A DNA stretch of 13,009 bases, taken from an uncultured bacterium. GTDB taxonomy: Bacteria; Planctomycetota; UBA1135; GCA-002686595. This document shows, one piece after another, positions 6,110 to 13,009 of the stretch; position 1 is the stretch's first letter, and each line of letters opens with the position of its first letter. The stretch is from positions 1 to 13,009 of the forward strand of contig CADEGS010000123.1 of the NCBI GenBank assembly GCA_902826945.1, written 5' to 3'. A program made the translations under genes and the position numbers. A model generated the notes under the pieces. That model had not been told where the DNA came from. It saw only the letters and a list, made by a program, of their open reading frames with translations, and did no database searches.

Positions 6110-6565
6110 ATGCGCAAGCTGCAAGTCCTCCTGCGGGAGAACGTGCCCGACCTGGGCAAGATCGGCGACGTCGTGCACGTCGCTCCGGGCTACGCCCGCA
6201 ACTACCTCGTGCCGCGCAAGATCGCGATCGAGGCGACGCCCGAGAACGTCAAGATGATGGAGCGCCGGCGCGTCCGCTACGAGGCGGGCGAGGCGGCCAA
6301 GGCGGCGGAGGTCGAGGAGCGGATCGCCGCGCTCGGCCGCGTGCGCCTCTCCACGTCGCAGAAGGCCGACGAGACGGGCACGCTCTACGGCTCGGTCAAC
6401 GCGCTGGCGGTCGTGGCGCTGCTCCAGAAGGAGGGCTTCGCGATCGACGAGCGCGACATCCGCCTCGACGAGCCGATCAAGACGGTCGGCGAGCACGAGG
6501 TGCCGATCCACATCCACGGCGAGCACTACGCCAGCGTGCAGCTCGTCGTGGAGGCGAGCCACTAG
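6110..6565 (+). CDS. rplI: 50S ribosomal protein L9
   Basis: Binds 23S rRNA near the L1 stalk and reaches out from the ribosome; it affects reading-frame maintenance. The protein has 151 residues, the normal length. The N-terminal domain (1-50) reads MRKLQVLLRENVPDLGKIGD, then VVHVAPGYARNYLVPRKIAI and EATPEN, the L9 signature region. Residues 50-75 are the charged connecting helix. The C-terminal domain (about 80-151) has the usual KADETGTLYGSVNALAVVAL stretch and ends in the H-x-E-V-P-I-x-I-H strand. GGAG (6097-6100) lies nine bases before ATG. It is 16 bases after rpsR, so the S6-S18-L9 block is one transcript. Confidence 0.96.
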   Translation: MRKLQVLLRENVPDLGKIGDVVHVAPGYARNYLVPRKIAIEATPENVKMMERRRVRYEAGEAAKAAEVEERIAALGRVRLSTSQKADETGTLYGSVNALAVVALLQKEGFAIDERDIRLDEPIKTVGEHEVPIHIHGEHYASVQLVVEASH

Positions 6566-6620
6566 CGCCGCGCGCGCGCTCCGCCGCCGTCCGCGGGCCC
6601 CGGCCGCTCCCGCGCCGTGG

Positions 6621-6654
6621 AATCCTGTGGATTGCGGTGGAGCGTCCGCAATCC
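6621..6654 (+). other. Overlapping alternative hairpins before dnaB (terminator or attenuator-like)
   Basis: GGATTGCGG (6629-6637) and CCGCAATCC (6646-6654) form a perfect 9-bp stem with an 8-base loop. The same GGATT (6629-6633) can instead pair with AATCC at 6621-6625 around TGT. The two stems exclude each other. They lie in the 135-base gap between rplI and dnaB, on any read-through transcript, and stand out because they contain A and T in a very GC-rich region. No T-run follows. Confidence 0.5.
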
Positions 6655-6657
6655 TCC

Positions 6658-6682
6658 GGCGCTCCTCGCGGCGGGGAGCGCC
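6658..6682 (+). terminator. Strong GC hairpin directly before the dnaB -10 box
   Basis: GGCGCTCC (6658-6665) is the exact reverse complement of GGAGCGCC (6675-6682). The pairing extends inward through one G-T wobble and two G-C pairs to a 3-base loop, giving an 11-bp stem. It could end transcripts from the ribosomal-protein genes, although no T-run follows, or it may act as DNA at the dnaB promoter, since it occupies the -35 region. Confidence 0.4.
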
Positions 6683-6688
6683 CGCCGC

Positions 6689-6694
6689 TATCTT
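6689..6694 (+). promoter_or_regulatory. Possible -10 box of dnaB, implying a leaderless message
   Basis: CTATCTTCCGCCC ends directly at ATG 6701. TATCTT (6689-6694) resembles the -10 boxes before glmU and pth, including the following CTTC/CCGCCC-type bases. Transcription would then start within a base or two of the start codon. No -35 match is seen at the right distance and no Shine-Dalgarno precedes the ATG. Confidence 0.4.
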
Positions 6695-6700
6695 CCGCCC

Positions 6701-8095
6701 ATGACGAGCGGGGAGGAGAGCGGCCGCGGGCGCACGCCGCCCCGCAGCGACGAGGCCGAGCGCGCGCTCCTGGGCGCGCTCCTCCTGGCGCCCGAACGCT
6801 TCTCGGACGTCGCCGACGCGGTGGTGGCCGAGGACTTCGCCGACGCGCGCCACCGCGCGATCTTCGAGGCGGTGGCCGTGCTGGTGGACCGCGGGGCACC
6901 GGTGGACTTCGTCAGCGTCGGCGAGGCGCTGCGCTCGCGCGGCGCCTTCGAGAAGGCGGGCGGCGCGCAGTACCTGATCGAGCTCGCCAGCCTGGTGACG
7001 ACCTCGGCGCACGCGCTGCACCACGCCAAGCTCGTGGCCGACACGTCGACGCTGCGCCGGCTGATCGCGACCGCCGGCGAGATCATGGCGGAGGCCTACG
7101 AGACGCGTCCCGACGGGGAGGCCGTCGTGGACCTGGTGGACGCCAGCGAGCAGCGCATCTTCGGCCTCGCGCGCCGCGACGAGCGCGCCGGGCTCGAGCC
7201 GATCGCCAAGGCGATCACGGAGACCTTCCGCCGCATCGACGCCGCCACGCACCGCGAGGGCCTGACGGGGCTCCCGACGGGCTTCCTCGACCTCGACCAG
7301 ATGCTGTGCGGGCTGAACGGCGGCGACCTCGTGATCGTGGCCGCGCGCCCCTCGATGGGCAAGACGGCCTTCGCGCTCAATCTGATCGAGCATGCGGCGC
7401 TGTCGCAGCCCGACTGGCTCCAGCGCGCGCCGGTGTGCCTGCTCTTCAGCCTCGAGATGGGGCGCCAGCAGCTCGTCAGCCGCATGCTGTGCTCGCGCGC
7501 GCGCGTGGAGGGGCACCGCCTGCGCACGGGCCGCCTGCCGGCCGAGGACCGCGCCGAGCTGATCGGCGCGGCCGACGAGCTCTCGCGCGCGCGCATCTTC
7601 ATCGACGACACGTCGAACCTGACCATGATGTCGTTGCGGGCGCGCGCGCGGCGGCTGAAGGCCAAGGAGGGGCTCGACCTGGTCGTGGTCGACTACTTGC
7701 AGCTCCTGACCTTCCCGCGCTCGGAGAGCCGCCTGCAGGAGATCAGCAACATCTCGCGCTCGCTCAAGGGGCTGGCACGCGAGCTGGAGATCCCGGTCGT
7801 GGCGCTGGCGCAGCTCTCGCGCCAGGTGGAGAGCCGCGACGACAAGCGTCCGCAGCTCGCCGACCTGCGCGAGTCGGGATCGATCGAGCAGGACGCCGAC
7901 GTGTGCATGCTGCTCTTCCGTCCGGAGTACTACCCGCAGTACCGCGACGATCCCGAGTACAAGAACATGGCCGAGGTCATCGTGGCCAAGCAGCGCAACG
8001 GCCCCACGGGCACGGTCAAGCTGCAGTTCACCAGCAGCACGATGCGCTTCGAGAACCGGGCGCCCACCGCCGCCGAGCCGCTCTCCATCGGCTAG
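6701..8095 (+). CDS. dnaB: Replicative DNA helicase DnaB
   Basis: Hexameric 5'-3' helicase that unwinds DNA at the fork and binds primase. The 464 residues have both usual parts: an N-terminal primase-interacting domain (about 16-115, with [17 protein letters not shown] and [20 protein letters not shown]) and a RecA-type ATPase (about 186-455). In the latter [20 protein letters not shown] precedes Walker A ARPSMGKT (215-222, Lys221), FSLEM (249-253) carries the catalytic Glu252, VVVDYLQLL (328-336) is Walker B with Asp331, [12 protein letters not shown] follows, then [13 protein letters not shown] (389-401), and KQRNGPTG (430-437) bears the arginine finger. No intein is present. ATG 6701 is chosen because the conserved region begins soon after; a GTG at 6617 would add 28 non-conserved residues. 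It follows rplI as in many bacteria, and bamA starts eight bases after its stop. Confidence 0.96.
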   Translation: MTSGEESGRGRTPPRSDEAERALLGALLLAPERFSDVADAVVAEDFADARHRAIFEAVAVLVDRGAPVDFVSVGEALRSRGAFEKAGGAQYLIELASLVTTSAHALHHAKLVADTSTLRRLIATAGEIMAEAYETRPDGEAVVDLVDASEQRIFGLARRDERAGLEPIAKAITETFRRIDAATHREGLTGLPTGFLDLDQMLCGLNGGDLVIVAARPSMGKTAFALNLIEHAALSQPDWLQRAPVCLLFSLEMGRQQLVSRMLCSRARVEGHRLRTGRLPAEDRAELIGAADELSRARIFIDDTSNLTMMSLRARARRLKAKEGLDLVVVDYLQLLTFPRSESRLQEISNISRSLKGLARELEIPVVALAQLSRQVESRDDKRPQLADLRESGSIEQDADVCMLLFRPEYYPQYRDDPEYKNMAEVIVAKQRNGPTGTVKLQFTSSTMRFENRAPTAAEPLSIG

Positions 8096-8103
8096 CCGTC
8101 GCC

Positions 8104-10692
8104 GTGCGATCCGTCCTCGTCCTCGTCCTCGCGCTCGCGCTCCAGGCGGGGCTCGTCGGCGCGTGGGGCCAGGAGCCGGAGGCGCCGCCCGCGCCCTCGT
8201 CCGAGATCGAGGGCCTGGTCGTGCGGCGCGTGCTCGTGCAGGGTGGGCGGCGCAGCGCCGAGGCGGACCTGCGCGCCGCCCTCGGCCTCGTGCCGGGGGA
8301 GCGCTACGATCGCGCCGCGATCGAGCGCGGGCTGGACGCGCTCTTCCGCTCGCTGCGGGTGCTGGCGCACGTCGAGTACCGGCCGGCGCCCGACGCGCCC
8401 GACGAGATCGAGCTGCTGCTGGTCGTCGACCAGGAGCTGGCGCGCGACTTCGAGCCGCGCTTCGTCGGGAACCAGGACGTGGACGACGAGCAGGTCCTGG
8501 AGTGGGCCGGCCTCGAGGAGGGATCCGCCCTGTACCTGTTCCAGGCCGCGCGCGTGCGCGAGCGGATCCTGCAGGGCTACCGCTCGAAGGGCTACCGCTT
8601 CGCCAGCGTGCGCGCCGTCGAGCGCGCCGTGGGCGAGGGCGCGAGCGGCGAGCCGCTGGCCTCGGACGTCATCTTCGAGATCGACGAGGGGCCCAAGGTG
8701 CGCGTGCGAGAGGTCGTCTTCCACGGCAACGAGACGCTGCGCGACGGCCGCTTCCTGTTCTTCCGCCGCGGCCTGTCGCGCCTGGCGGGCGTCGAGCTGC
8801 ACGGGCCGGTCCTCTTCGGCCTGTTCGCCAAGCCGTTCGTCGAGGAGACGCTGGCCGCCGACGTGATCGGCGTGCGCCAGGTCTACCGCGACTACGGCTT
8901 CCTCGACGCGGTGGTCGAGGTCGAGCGGCTCGAGTTCGACGCGGAGCGCAGGTGGGTCACCGTGCACGTCGCCGTGGACGAGGGCCGGCGCTTCACCGTG
9001 CGCTCGGTGCGCGTCGAGGGCGTGGAGCGCGTCGAGGAGCCGGCGGGCTCCGGCCGCACCGTCGAGCGGCCGGCGCAGCTCCTGTTCTCCGACGAGGAGC
9101 TGCGCGAGCTGCTCACGACCCGGCCCGGCGACGTCTTCGACAAGGTCACGCGCCAGGCCGACGTGCGCGCCCTGCGCCAGCACTACGGCGAGCACGGCTA
9201 CATCGACCACCCCTCGCTGTCCGACGCGGACCGCATGGAGGTGCTCGAGCCGGAGCTGTTCTTCGACGCCAGCGAGCCGGTCGTGGACGTCGTCTACCGC
9301 GTCGCCCAGGGGCGCCAGCAGTTCATCCGCGAGGTGCGCGTGTCGGGCAACCTGAGCACGCGCGACGCCGTCGTGCGCCGCCTGATCACCGTGGACCCGG
9401 GCGACGCGGCCGACACGACGGAGATCGAGCGCTCGCGCGCGCGCATCCAGGGCACGGGCTGGTTCTCCGACCGGCGCAACGTGGTCGAGCACCGCGAGCC
9501 GTTCTACCGCTTCCTCGAGACGGGCGACCCCTACTGGAAGGACCTGGAGTACGTCGTGGACGAGGGCCAGGACCTCAACTTCAACATCAGCGGCGGCGTC
9601 AGCAGCAACCTGGGCGCGTTCGGCGTGGTCGAGTTCAGCAAGCAGAACTTCGACGTCACGAACCTGCCGCGCCGGCCGTGGACGGTGATCTCGGACGTCG
9701 CCGCGCGCCGCGCGTTCCACGGCGCGGGCCAGGAGCTGCGCCTGCGCGCCTCGCCGGGCACGCGCGTCTCGTTCTTCGACGTGTACTTCGCCGAGCCCGA
9801 CATCTTCAAGCGCCACCGCGACCGCATCAGCCTCAGCTTGACCGCGCAGCGCCGGCTGCGGGCCTACGAGACGCACGACGAGGCGCGCGAGAAGTTCGGC
9901 TTCCAGGTCGGCCGCCAGCTCGGCGTGGACTCGGCCGTGTTCGCCGGCCTGACCTTCGAGAACGTGGACGTCGGGAACATCGACGGCGGCGGCGAGCCGG
10001 TGCTGAACGACCCGCTTTCGGCGCCGGTGACGCTGCTCGACCAGAAGGGCGAGAGCAACGTCTCGTACCTCGAGCTCGGCTACCGCCTGCGGACGACCGA
10101 CGATCGCATCAACCCGCGCAACGGCGTCGCGCTGAGCTGGCGCAACGAGTTCCTCGACGAAGCCGTCGGCAGCGACTTCTCGTTCGTGCGCAGCCAGCTC
10201 GACTTCGACTTCTACGACGAGCTGGAGGGCGTCGGCGACGGGGTGCCCGACCGCTACCACATCCAGTTCCAGGGCGGCGTGGCGGTGCCCTACGGCGACA
10301 CCGAGGACGTGCCCTACTCCGAGCGCTTCTTCCTCGGCGGCCAGGACGTGCTGCGCGGCTTCGACTTCCGCGGCGTCGGGCCCAACCAGAAGGGCTTCCC
10401 GCTGGGCGGCGAGACGTCGCTCTTCGCCTCGTTCGAGTACCGCCACCCGGTCGTCACCACGACGCAGCCGGGCACCTACCGCGAGATCGAGACGATGCAC
10501 ATCGGCGCCTTCGTGGACGCGGGGGTGCTCGGCGTCGAGGACCTGGGCGTGGACTTCGGGGACACGCGCGTCTCGGCCGGCTTCCTGCTCGGGATCTCGG
10601 TGCCCCTCCCGATCACCTTCAGCTTCGGCTTCCCGCTGCGCGAGGGCGCGGGAGACGACACGCAGGTGCTCGGCTTCAGCATCGGCTTCTAG
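8104..10692 (+). CDS. bamA: Outer membrane protein assembly factor BamA (five POTRA domains, Omp85 barrel)
   Basis: Core of the machine that folds beta-barrel proteins into the outer membrane. The 862-residue precursor starts with a signal peptide (Arg2, then a Val/Leu/Ala core to about residue 20, probable cut near AWG-QE). Five POTRA-like repeats follow, judged by the recurring beta-alpha-alpha-beta pattern: about 36-110, 114-195, 198-293, 297-403 and 406-488. Marker stretches are [37 protein letters not shown] and [20 protein letters not shown]. The barrel (about 490-862) includes [12 protein letters not shown] and the lid-loop motif [18 protein letters not shown], where LRGF stands for the usual VRGF. 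The chain ends FSIGF, with the terminal Phe of an outer-membrane sorting signal. The start is GTG 8104, the only one just before a signal peptide; no Shine-Dalgarno, so coupling to dnaB is likely. No skp gene separates it from lpxD. Confidence 0.93.
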   Translation: MRSVLVLVLALALQAGLVGAWGQEPEAPPAPSSEIEGLVVRRVLVQGGRRSAEADLRAALGLVPGERYDRAAIERGLDALFRSLRVLAHVEYRPAPDAPDEIELLLVVDQELARDFEPRFVGNQDVDDEQVLEWAGLEEGSALYLFQAARVRERILQGYRSKGYRFASVRAVERAVGEGASGEPLASDVIFEIDEGPKVRVREVVFHGNETLRDGRFLFFRRGLSRLAGVELHGPVLFGLFAKPFVEETLAADVIGVRQVYRDYGFLDAVVEVERLEFDAERRWVTVHVAVDEGRRFTVRSVRVEGVERVEEPAGSGRTVERPAQLLFSDEELRELLTTRPGDVFDKVTRQADVRALRQHYGEHGYIDHPSLSDADRMEVLEPELFFDASEPVVDVVYRVAQGRQQFIREVRVSGNLSTRDAVVRRLITVDPGDAADTTEIERSRARIQGTGWFSDRRNVVEHREPFYRFLETGDPYWKDLEYVVDEGQDLNFNISGGVSSNLGAFGVVEFSKQNFDVTNLPRRPWTVISDVAARRAFHGAGQELRLRASPGTRVSFFDVYFAEPDIFKRHRDRISLSLTAQRRLRAYETHDEAREKFGFQVGRQLGVDSAVFAGLTFENVDVGNIDGGGEPVLNDPLSAPVTLLDQKGESNVSYLELGYRLRTTDDRINPRNGVALSWRNEFLDEAVGSDFSFVRSQLDFDFYDELEGVGDGVPDRYHIQFQGGVAVPYGDTEDVPYSERFFLGGQDVLRGFDFRGVGPNQKGFPLGGETSLFASFEYRHPVVTTTQPGTYREIETMHIGAFVDAGVLGVEDLGVDFGDTRVSAGFLLGISVPLPITFSFGFPLREGAGDDTQVLGFSIGF

Positions 10693-10709
10693 GCCGGGCC
10701 GGCCGGCGC

Positions 10710-10739
10710 TTGACAGGGGCGGGGCCCCGCCGCTACCAC
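10710..10739 (+). promoter_or_regulatory. Sigma70-type promoter of lpxD-lpxC/fabZ with palindromic spacer
   Basis: TTGACA (10710-10715), 18 bases, then TACCAC (10734-10739). The spacer contains the perfect 14-base palindrome GGCGGGGCCCCGCC (10718-10731), filling almost the whole space between the two boxes. The -35 is a full match, the -10 a weak one (3 of 6). Transcription would start near 10746, leaving a leader of about 60 bases. The palindrome could be an operator, but G/C runs are common here. Confidence 0.55.
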
Positions 10740-10753
10740 CTGATCGTCGAGAA

Positions 10754-10803
10754 GGCCTGCCCGCGCAGTAGGGAGGCCGAGGGGCCCCGGACGGGGACCC
10801 CGT
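10754..10803 (+). other. Structured leader of lpxD
   Basis: GGCCT plus CCC (10754-10758, 10760-10762, one bulged G between) pairs with GGGAGGCC (10771-10778) around an 8-base loop, giving an 8-bp stem. Downstream lie GGGGCCCC (10781-10788) and the 13-base palindrome ACGGGGACCCCGT (10791-10803), which includes the only Shine-Dalgarno-like bases (GGGGA 10793-10797) before ATG 10807. The leader could thus fold over its own ribosome binding site. No known riboswitch is recognised. Confidence 0.4.
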
Positions 10804-10806
10804 CAG

Positions 10807-11847
10807 ATGGCGACGCTCACCCTCGAGGAGATCGCGCGCCTGTGTGGCGCCACGTTGGAGGGCGACGGCTCCCGGAGCGTCGTCGGTCCGGCCCCACTGG
10901 CCGACGCGCGCGCCGACGAGGTCAGCTTCCTCGGCAACCCGCGCTACCAGGCCGAGCTCGCCAGGACGGAGGCCGGCGCGGTGCTCGTGCCGCGCGACCT
11001 GCGCGCGGAGGCCCGCGCGGGCCTGGCGCTCCTGCGCTGCGACGACCCCAGCCGCGCCTTCAGCCGCGTCATCGCGGCGTTCCGTCCGCCGCCGGACCGC
11101 CCGGCGCCCGGCGTCCATCCCACCGCCGTCTTGCACCCGCGCGCGCGCGTCGCGCCGGACGCGTCGGTCGGGGCGCTCGTGGTGGTGGGAGAGGAGGCGG
11201 AGATCGGCGCCCGCGCGTTGCTCCACGCCGGCGTCCACGTCGGCGCGCGCGCGGTCGTGGGGGCGGAGAGCGTGCTGCACCCGCACGTCGTGCTCTACCA
11301 CGACGTGCGCCTCGGCGAGCGCTGCATCGTGCACGCCGGGACGGTGCTGGGCTCGGACGGCTTCGGCTTCGAGCCCACGCCCACCGGCTGGGAGAAGATC
11401 CCCCAGTGCGGCACGGTCGAGGTCGGGGACGACGTCGAGATCGGCGCCAACGTGACCGTGGACCGCGGCCGCTTCCGCGCCACGCGCATCGCGAGCGGGG
11501 TGAAGATCGACAACCTCGTCCACATCGCGCACAACGTCGACGTGGGCGAGTCGGCGCTGCTCCTGGCCCAGGTCGGGATCGCCGGCTCCTCGCGCATCGG
11601 CCGGCGCGCGATCCTGGCCGGCCAGGTCGGCGTCATCGGCCACGTCACGGTCGGCGACGGCGCGCGCGTCTCGGCCCAGTCGGGCGTGGCCAAGGACCTG
11701 GAGGCCGGCGGCGACTACTTCGGCAGCCCGGCCCGGCCGCAGCGCGAGGGGCTGCGCCAGGTCGCGGCGCTGAGCCGGCTGGACGCGCTGCGCAAGCAGG
11801 TCGAGCGCCTCGAGCAGCGGCTGCGCGCCCTGGAGGGGGAGAGCTGA
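10807..11847 (+). CDS. lpxD: UDP-3-O-acylglucosamine N-acyltransferase LpxD
   Basis: Third step of lipid A synthesis: adds a 3-hydroxyacyl chain from acyl carrier protein to the 2-amino group of UDP-3-O-acyl-glucosamine in the cytoplasm. The 346 residues comprise the N-terminal uridine-binding domain (about 1-98, with [17 protein letters not shown]), a left-handed beta-helix of hexapeptide repeats (about 103-300), and a C-terminal coiled coil (about 320-343, [18 protein letters not shown]). The active site is [15 protein letters not shown] (233-247), with the catalytic His of IAHN at 242 (His239 in E. coli). [18 protein letters not shown] (183-200) and [13 protein letters not shown] (216-228) are also typical. 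Its TGA overlaps the ATG of lpxC-fabZ by one base, so the two are co-translated. Fatty-acid chain length is not readable from the sequence. Confidence 0.97.
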   Translation: MATLTLEEIARLCGATLEGDGSRSVVGPAPLADARADEVSFLGNPRYQAELARTEAGAVLVPRDLRAEARAGLALLRCDDPSRAFSRVIAAFRPPPDRPAPGVHPTAVLHPRARVAPDASVGALVVVGEEAEIGARALLHAGVHVGARAVVGAESVLHPHVVLYHDVRLGERCIVHAGTVLGSDGFGFEPTPTGWEKIPQCGTVEVGDDVEIGANVTVDRGRFRATRIASGVKIDNLVHIAHNVDVGESALLLAQVGIAGSSRIGRRAILAGQVGVIGHVTVGDGARVSAQSGVAKDLEAGGDYFGSPARPQREGLRQVAALSRLDALRKQVERLEQRLRALEGES

Positions 11848-13009
11848 TGCGCCAGCAGTGCACCCTGCGCACGGCGGTCGAGTTCACCGGCCGCGGCCTG
11901 CATTCGGGCGAGATCGTCAACGTGCGCTGCATGCCCGCGCCGCAGGGCACGGGCATCGAGTTCGTGCGCACCGACCTGCAGGACGCGCCCTCGATCCCCG
12001 CGCACATCCGCTACCACTCGGAGAAGAACCGGCGCACGCAGCTCTCGCGCGGCCCGAGCGCGGTCGACACCGTCGAGCACCTGCTGGCGGTGTGCAACGG
12101 CCTGCACGTGGACAACCTGCGCGTCGAGCTCTCGGGCTCCGAGCTGCCCGGCCTCGACGGCAGCGGGCGCGAGCTGGCCGACCTCTTCCTGCAGGCCGGC
12201 CTCGCGGAGCAGCGCGCCGAGGCGCGCGTGTTCCGGCTCGAGGAGCCGCTCTACGTGCGCGACGGGGGCGCGACGCTGGTCGCGCTCCCGGCCGAGCAGC
12301 CGGTCCTGACGCTGCAGTACATCGCGTCCTTCGCCGACCCGGAGGTCGAGGGCGGCTCGTTCCAGCTCGACGTCACGCCCGAGACCTTCGTGAACGAGAT
12401 CGCGCCGGCGCGCACCTTCTGCCTGGCCTCGGAGGTCGAGGTGCTGCAGGCCGCCGGGCTGGGAAAGGGCGCCACGCGCGAGAACACGGTGGTGCTGGGC
12501 GACCCGCAGACCGTCCTGCGCATGCCGGGCGAGCCGGTGCGGCACAAGCTGCTGGACCTGCTCGGCGACCTGCGCCTGCTGGGAGCCGACCTGCACGCGC
12601 ACGTGATCGCCACGCGCTCCGGGCACAAGACGAACGCCGATCTGGTGCGCCGCCTCCTCGACCTGATGGAGGAGCGCGAGACGGGCGGGATCATCCAGCG
12701 CGAGACGGGGCTGGACGTGCGCGAGGTCATGCGCATGCTCCCGCACCGCTACCCGTTCCTCCTGATCGACCGCGTGCTCGAGATCGAGGGCTACCAGCGG
12801 GCCGTGGCGATCAAGAACGTCTCGATCAACGAGCCGTTCTTCGTCGGGCACTTCCCGGACAAGCCCCTGATGCCGGGCGTGCTGCAGCTCGAGGCGATGG
12901 CGCAGCTCGCCGGCGTGCTCCTGCTGCGCAAGCTGGAGCACACCGGCAAGCTGGCCGTCCTGTGGTCGATCGACAAGGTCAAGCTGCGCGCGCCGGTCGA
13001 GCCCGGCGA
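11847..13009 (+). CDS. lpxC/fabZ: Bifunctional LpxC-FabZ: UDP-3-O-acyl-GlcNAc deacetylase fused to 3-hydroxyacyl-ACP dehydratase (partial, 3' end missing)
   Basis: 387 codons are visible before the right edge. Residues 1-275 are LpxC, the zinc deacetylase that commits UDP-3-O-acyl-GlcNAc to lipid A: GRGLHSGE (15-22), [16 protein letters not shown] (75-90) with Glu78 and zinc ligand His79, [11 protein letters not shown] (188-198), [24 protein letters not shown] (232-242) with ligands His233 and Asp237, and [11 protein letters not shown] (257-267) with His260. After a linker of about 15 residues comes FabZ, which dehydrates 3-hydroxyacyl-[19 protein letters not shown] (297-312), [20 protein letters not shown] (328-347) with catalytic His335, and LEAMAQLAG (348-356) with Glu349. 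The frame is continuous through both, with no stop or start of its own for FabZ, so it is a true fusion. Such fusions are known in Bacteroidota and some other diderms. ATG overlaps the lpxD stop (TGATG). Confidence 0.96.
   Translation, partial: MRQQCTLRTAVEFTGRGLHSGEIVNVRCMPAPQGTGIEFVRTDLQDAPSIPAHIRYHSEKNRRTQLSRGPSAVDTVEHLLAVCNGLHVDNLRVELSGSELPGLDGSGRELADLFLQAGLAEQRAEARVFRLEEPLYVRDGGATLVALPAEQPVLTLQYIASFADPEVEGGSFQLDVTPETFVNEIAPARTFCLASEVEVLQAAGLGKGATRENTVVLGDPQTVLRMPGEPVRHKLLDLLGDLRLLGADLHAHVIATRSGHKTNADLVRRLLDLMEERETGGIIQRETGLDVREVMRMLPHRYPFLLIDRVLEIEGYQRAVAIKNVSINEPFFVGHFPDKPLMPGVLQLEAMAQLAGVLLLRKLEHTGKLAVLWSIDKVKLRAPVEPG

Noticed and set aside
6617..6700. Longer N-terminus for dnaB from a GTG
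   Set aside because: The extra residues lie over the inverted repeats and the -10 box and do not resemble the DnaB N-terminus.
6637..8103. Upstream extension of the bamA frame through dnaB
   Set aside because: DnaB is encoded in another frame over the same bases; the BamA signal peptide begins at 8104.
10698..10707. GCCGGCCGGC palindrome just after the bamA stop, considered as a terminator
   Set aside because: It is a continuous palindrome with no loop and no T-run, and such short G/C palindromes are expected by chance here.
8092..11643. A very long - strand open frame opposite bamA and lpxD
   Set aside because: It is a shadow of high-GC coding DNA: the + strand encodes BamA and LpxD with clear motifs, and the antisense protein is low-complexity Ala/Arg/Asp/His/Val without any domain.

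Overview
The window is very GC-rich (by eye above 70 %) and is packed with bacterial genes whose third codon positions are almost all G or C. The content points to a diderm bacterium that makes lipid A: BamA, LpxD and an LpxC-FabZ fusion are all present. The fusion, a GlmU that has only its uridyltransferase half, and the order glmU-prs-rplY-pth-rpsF-rpsR-rplI-dnaB would fit a high-GC member of the Planctomycetota or a related deep-branching diderm. That assignment is inference from gene order and domain layout, not a database result.

Layout: (1) 2-139, the last 45 codons of an unidentified membrane protein on the + strand. (2) 192-1621, a - strand pair: psd (phosphatidylserine decarboxylase) followed by a carboxymuconolactone-decarboxylase-like gene. 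(3) 1671-2147, a divergent ACT-domain gene. (4) 2234-4629, glmU(N-terminal)-prs-rplY behind a good sigma70-type promoter. (5) 4735-6565, pth-rpsF-rpsR-rplI behind a second promoter. (6) 6701-10692, dnaB and bamA, 8 bases apart, after a 135-base gap with several inverted repeats and a -10-like box almost touching the dnaB start. (7) 10807-13009, lpxD and lpxC-fabZ overlapping by one base, behind a TTGACA promoter whose spacer is a perfect palindrome. lpxC-fabZ runs off the right edge.

Together the genes form a housekeeping and envelope block. GlmU and Prs make activated precursors (UDP-GlcNAc, PRPP). L25, Pth, S6, S18 and L9 serve the ribosome. DnaB is the replicative helicase. BamA inserts outer-membrane proteins, LpxD and LpxC carry out early lipid A steps, FabZ makes acyl chains and Psd makes phosphatidylethanolamine. 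I see no mobile element, phage, CRISPR, toxin-antitoxin or defence genes, no RNA gene, and nothing I would call a new biological system. The points worth a second look are domain architecture (GlmU truncation, LpxC-FabZ fusion), gene order (no ssb, no skp, dnaB joined to bamA), and structured promoters or leaders before pth, dnaB and lpxD.
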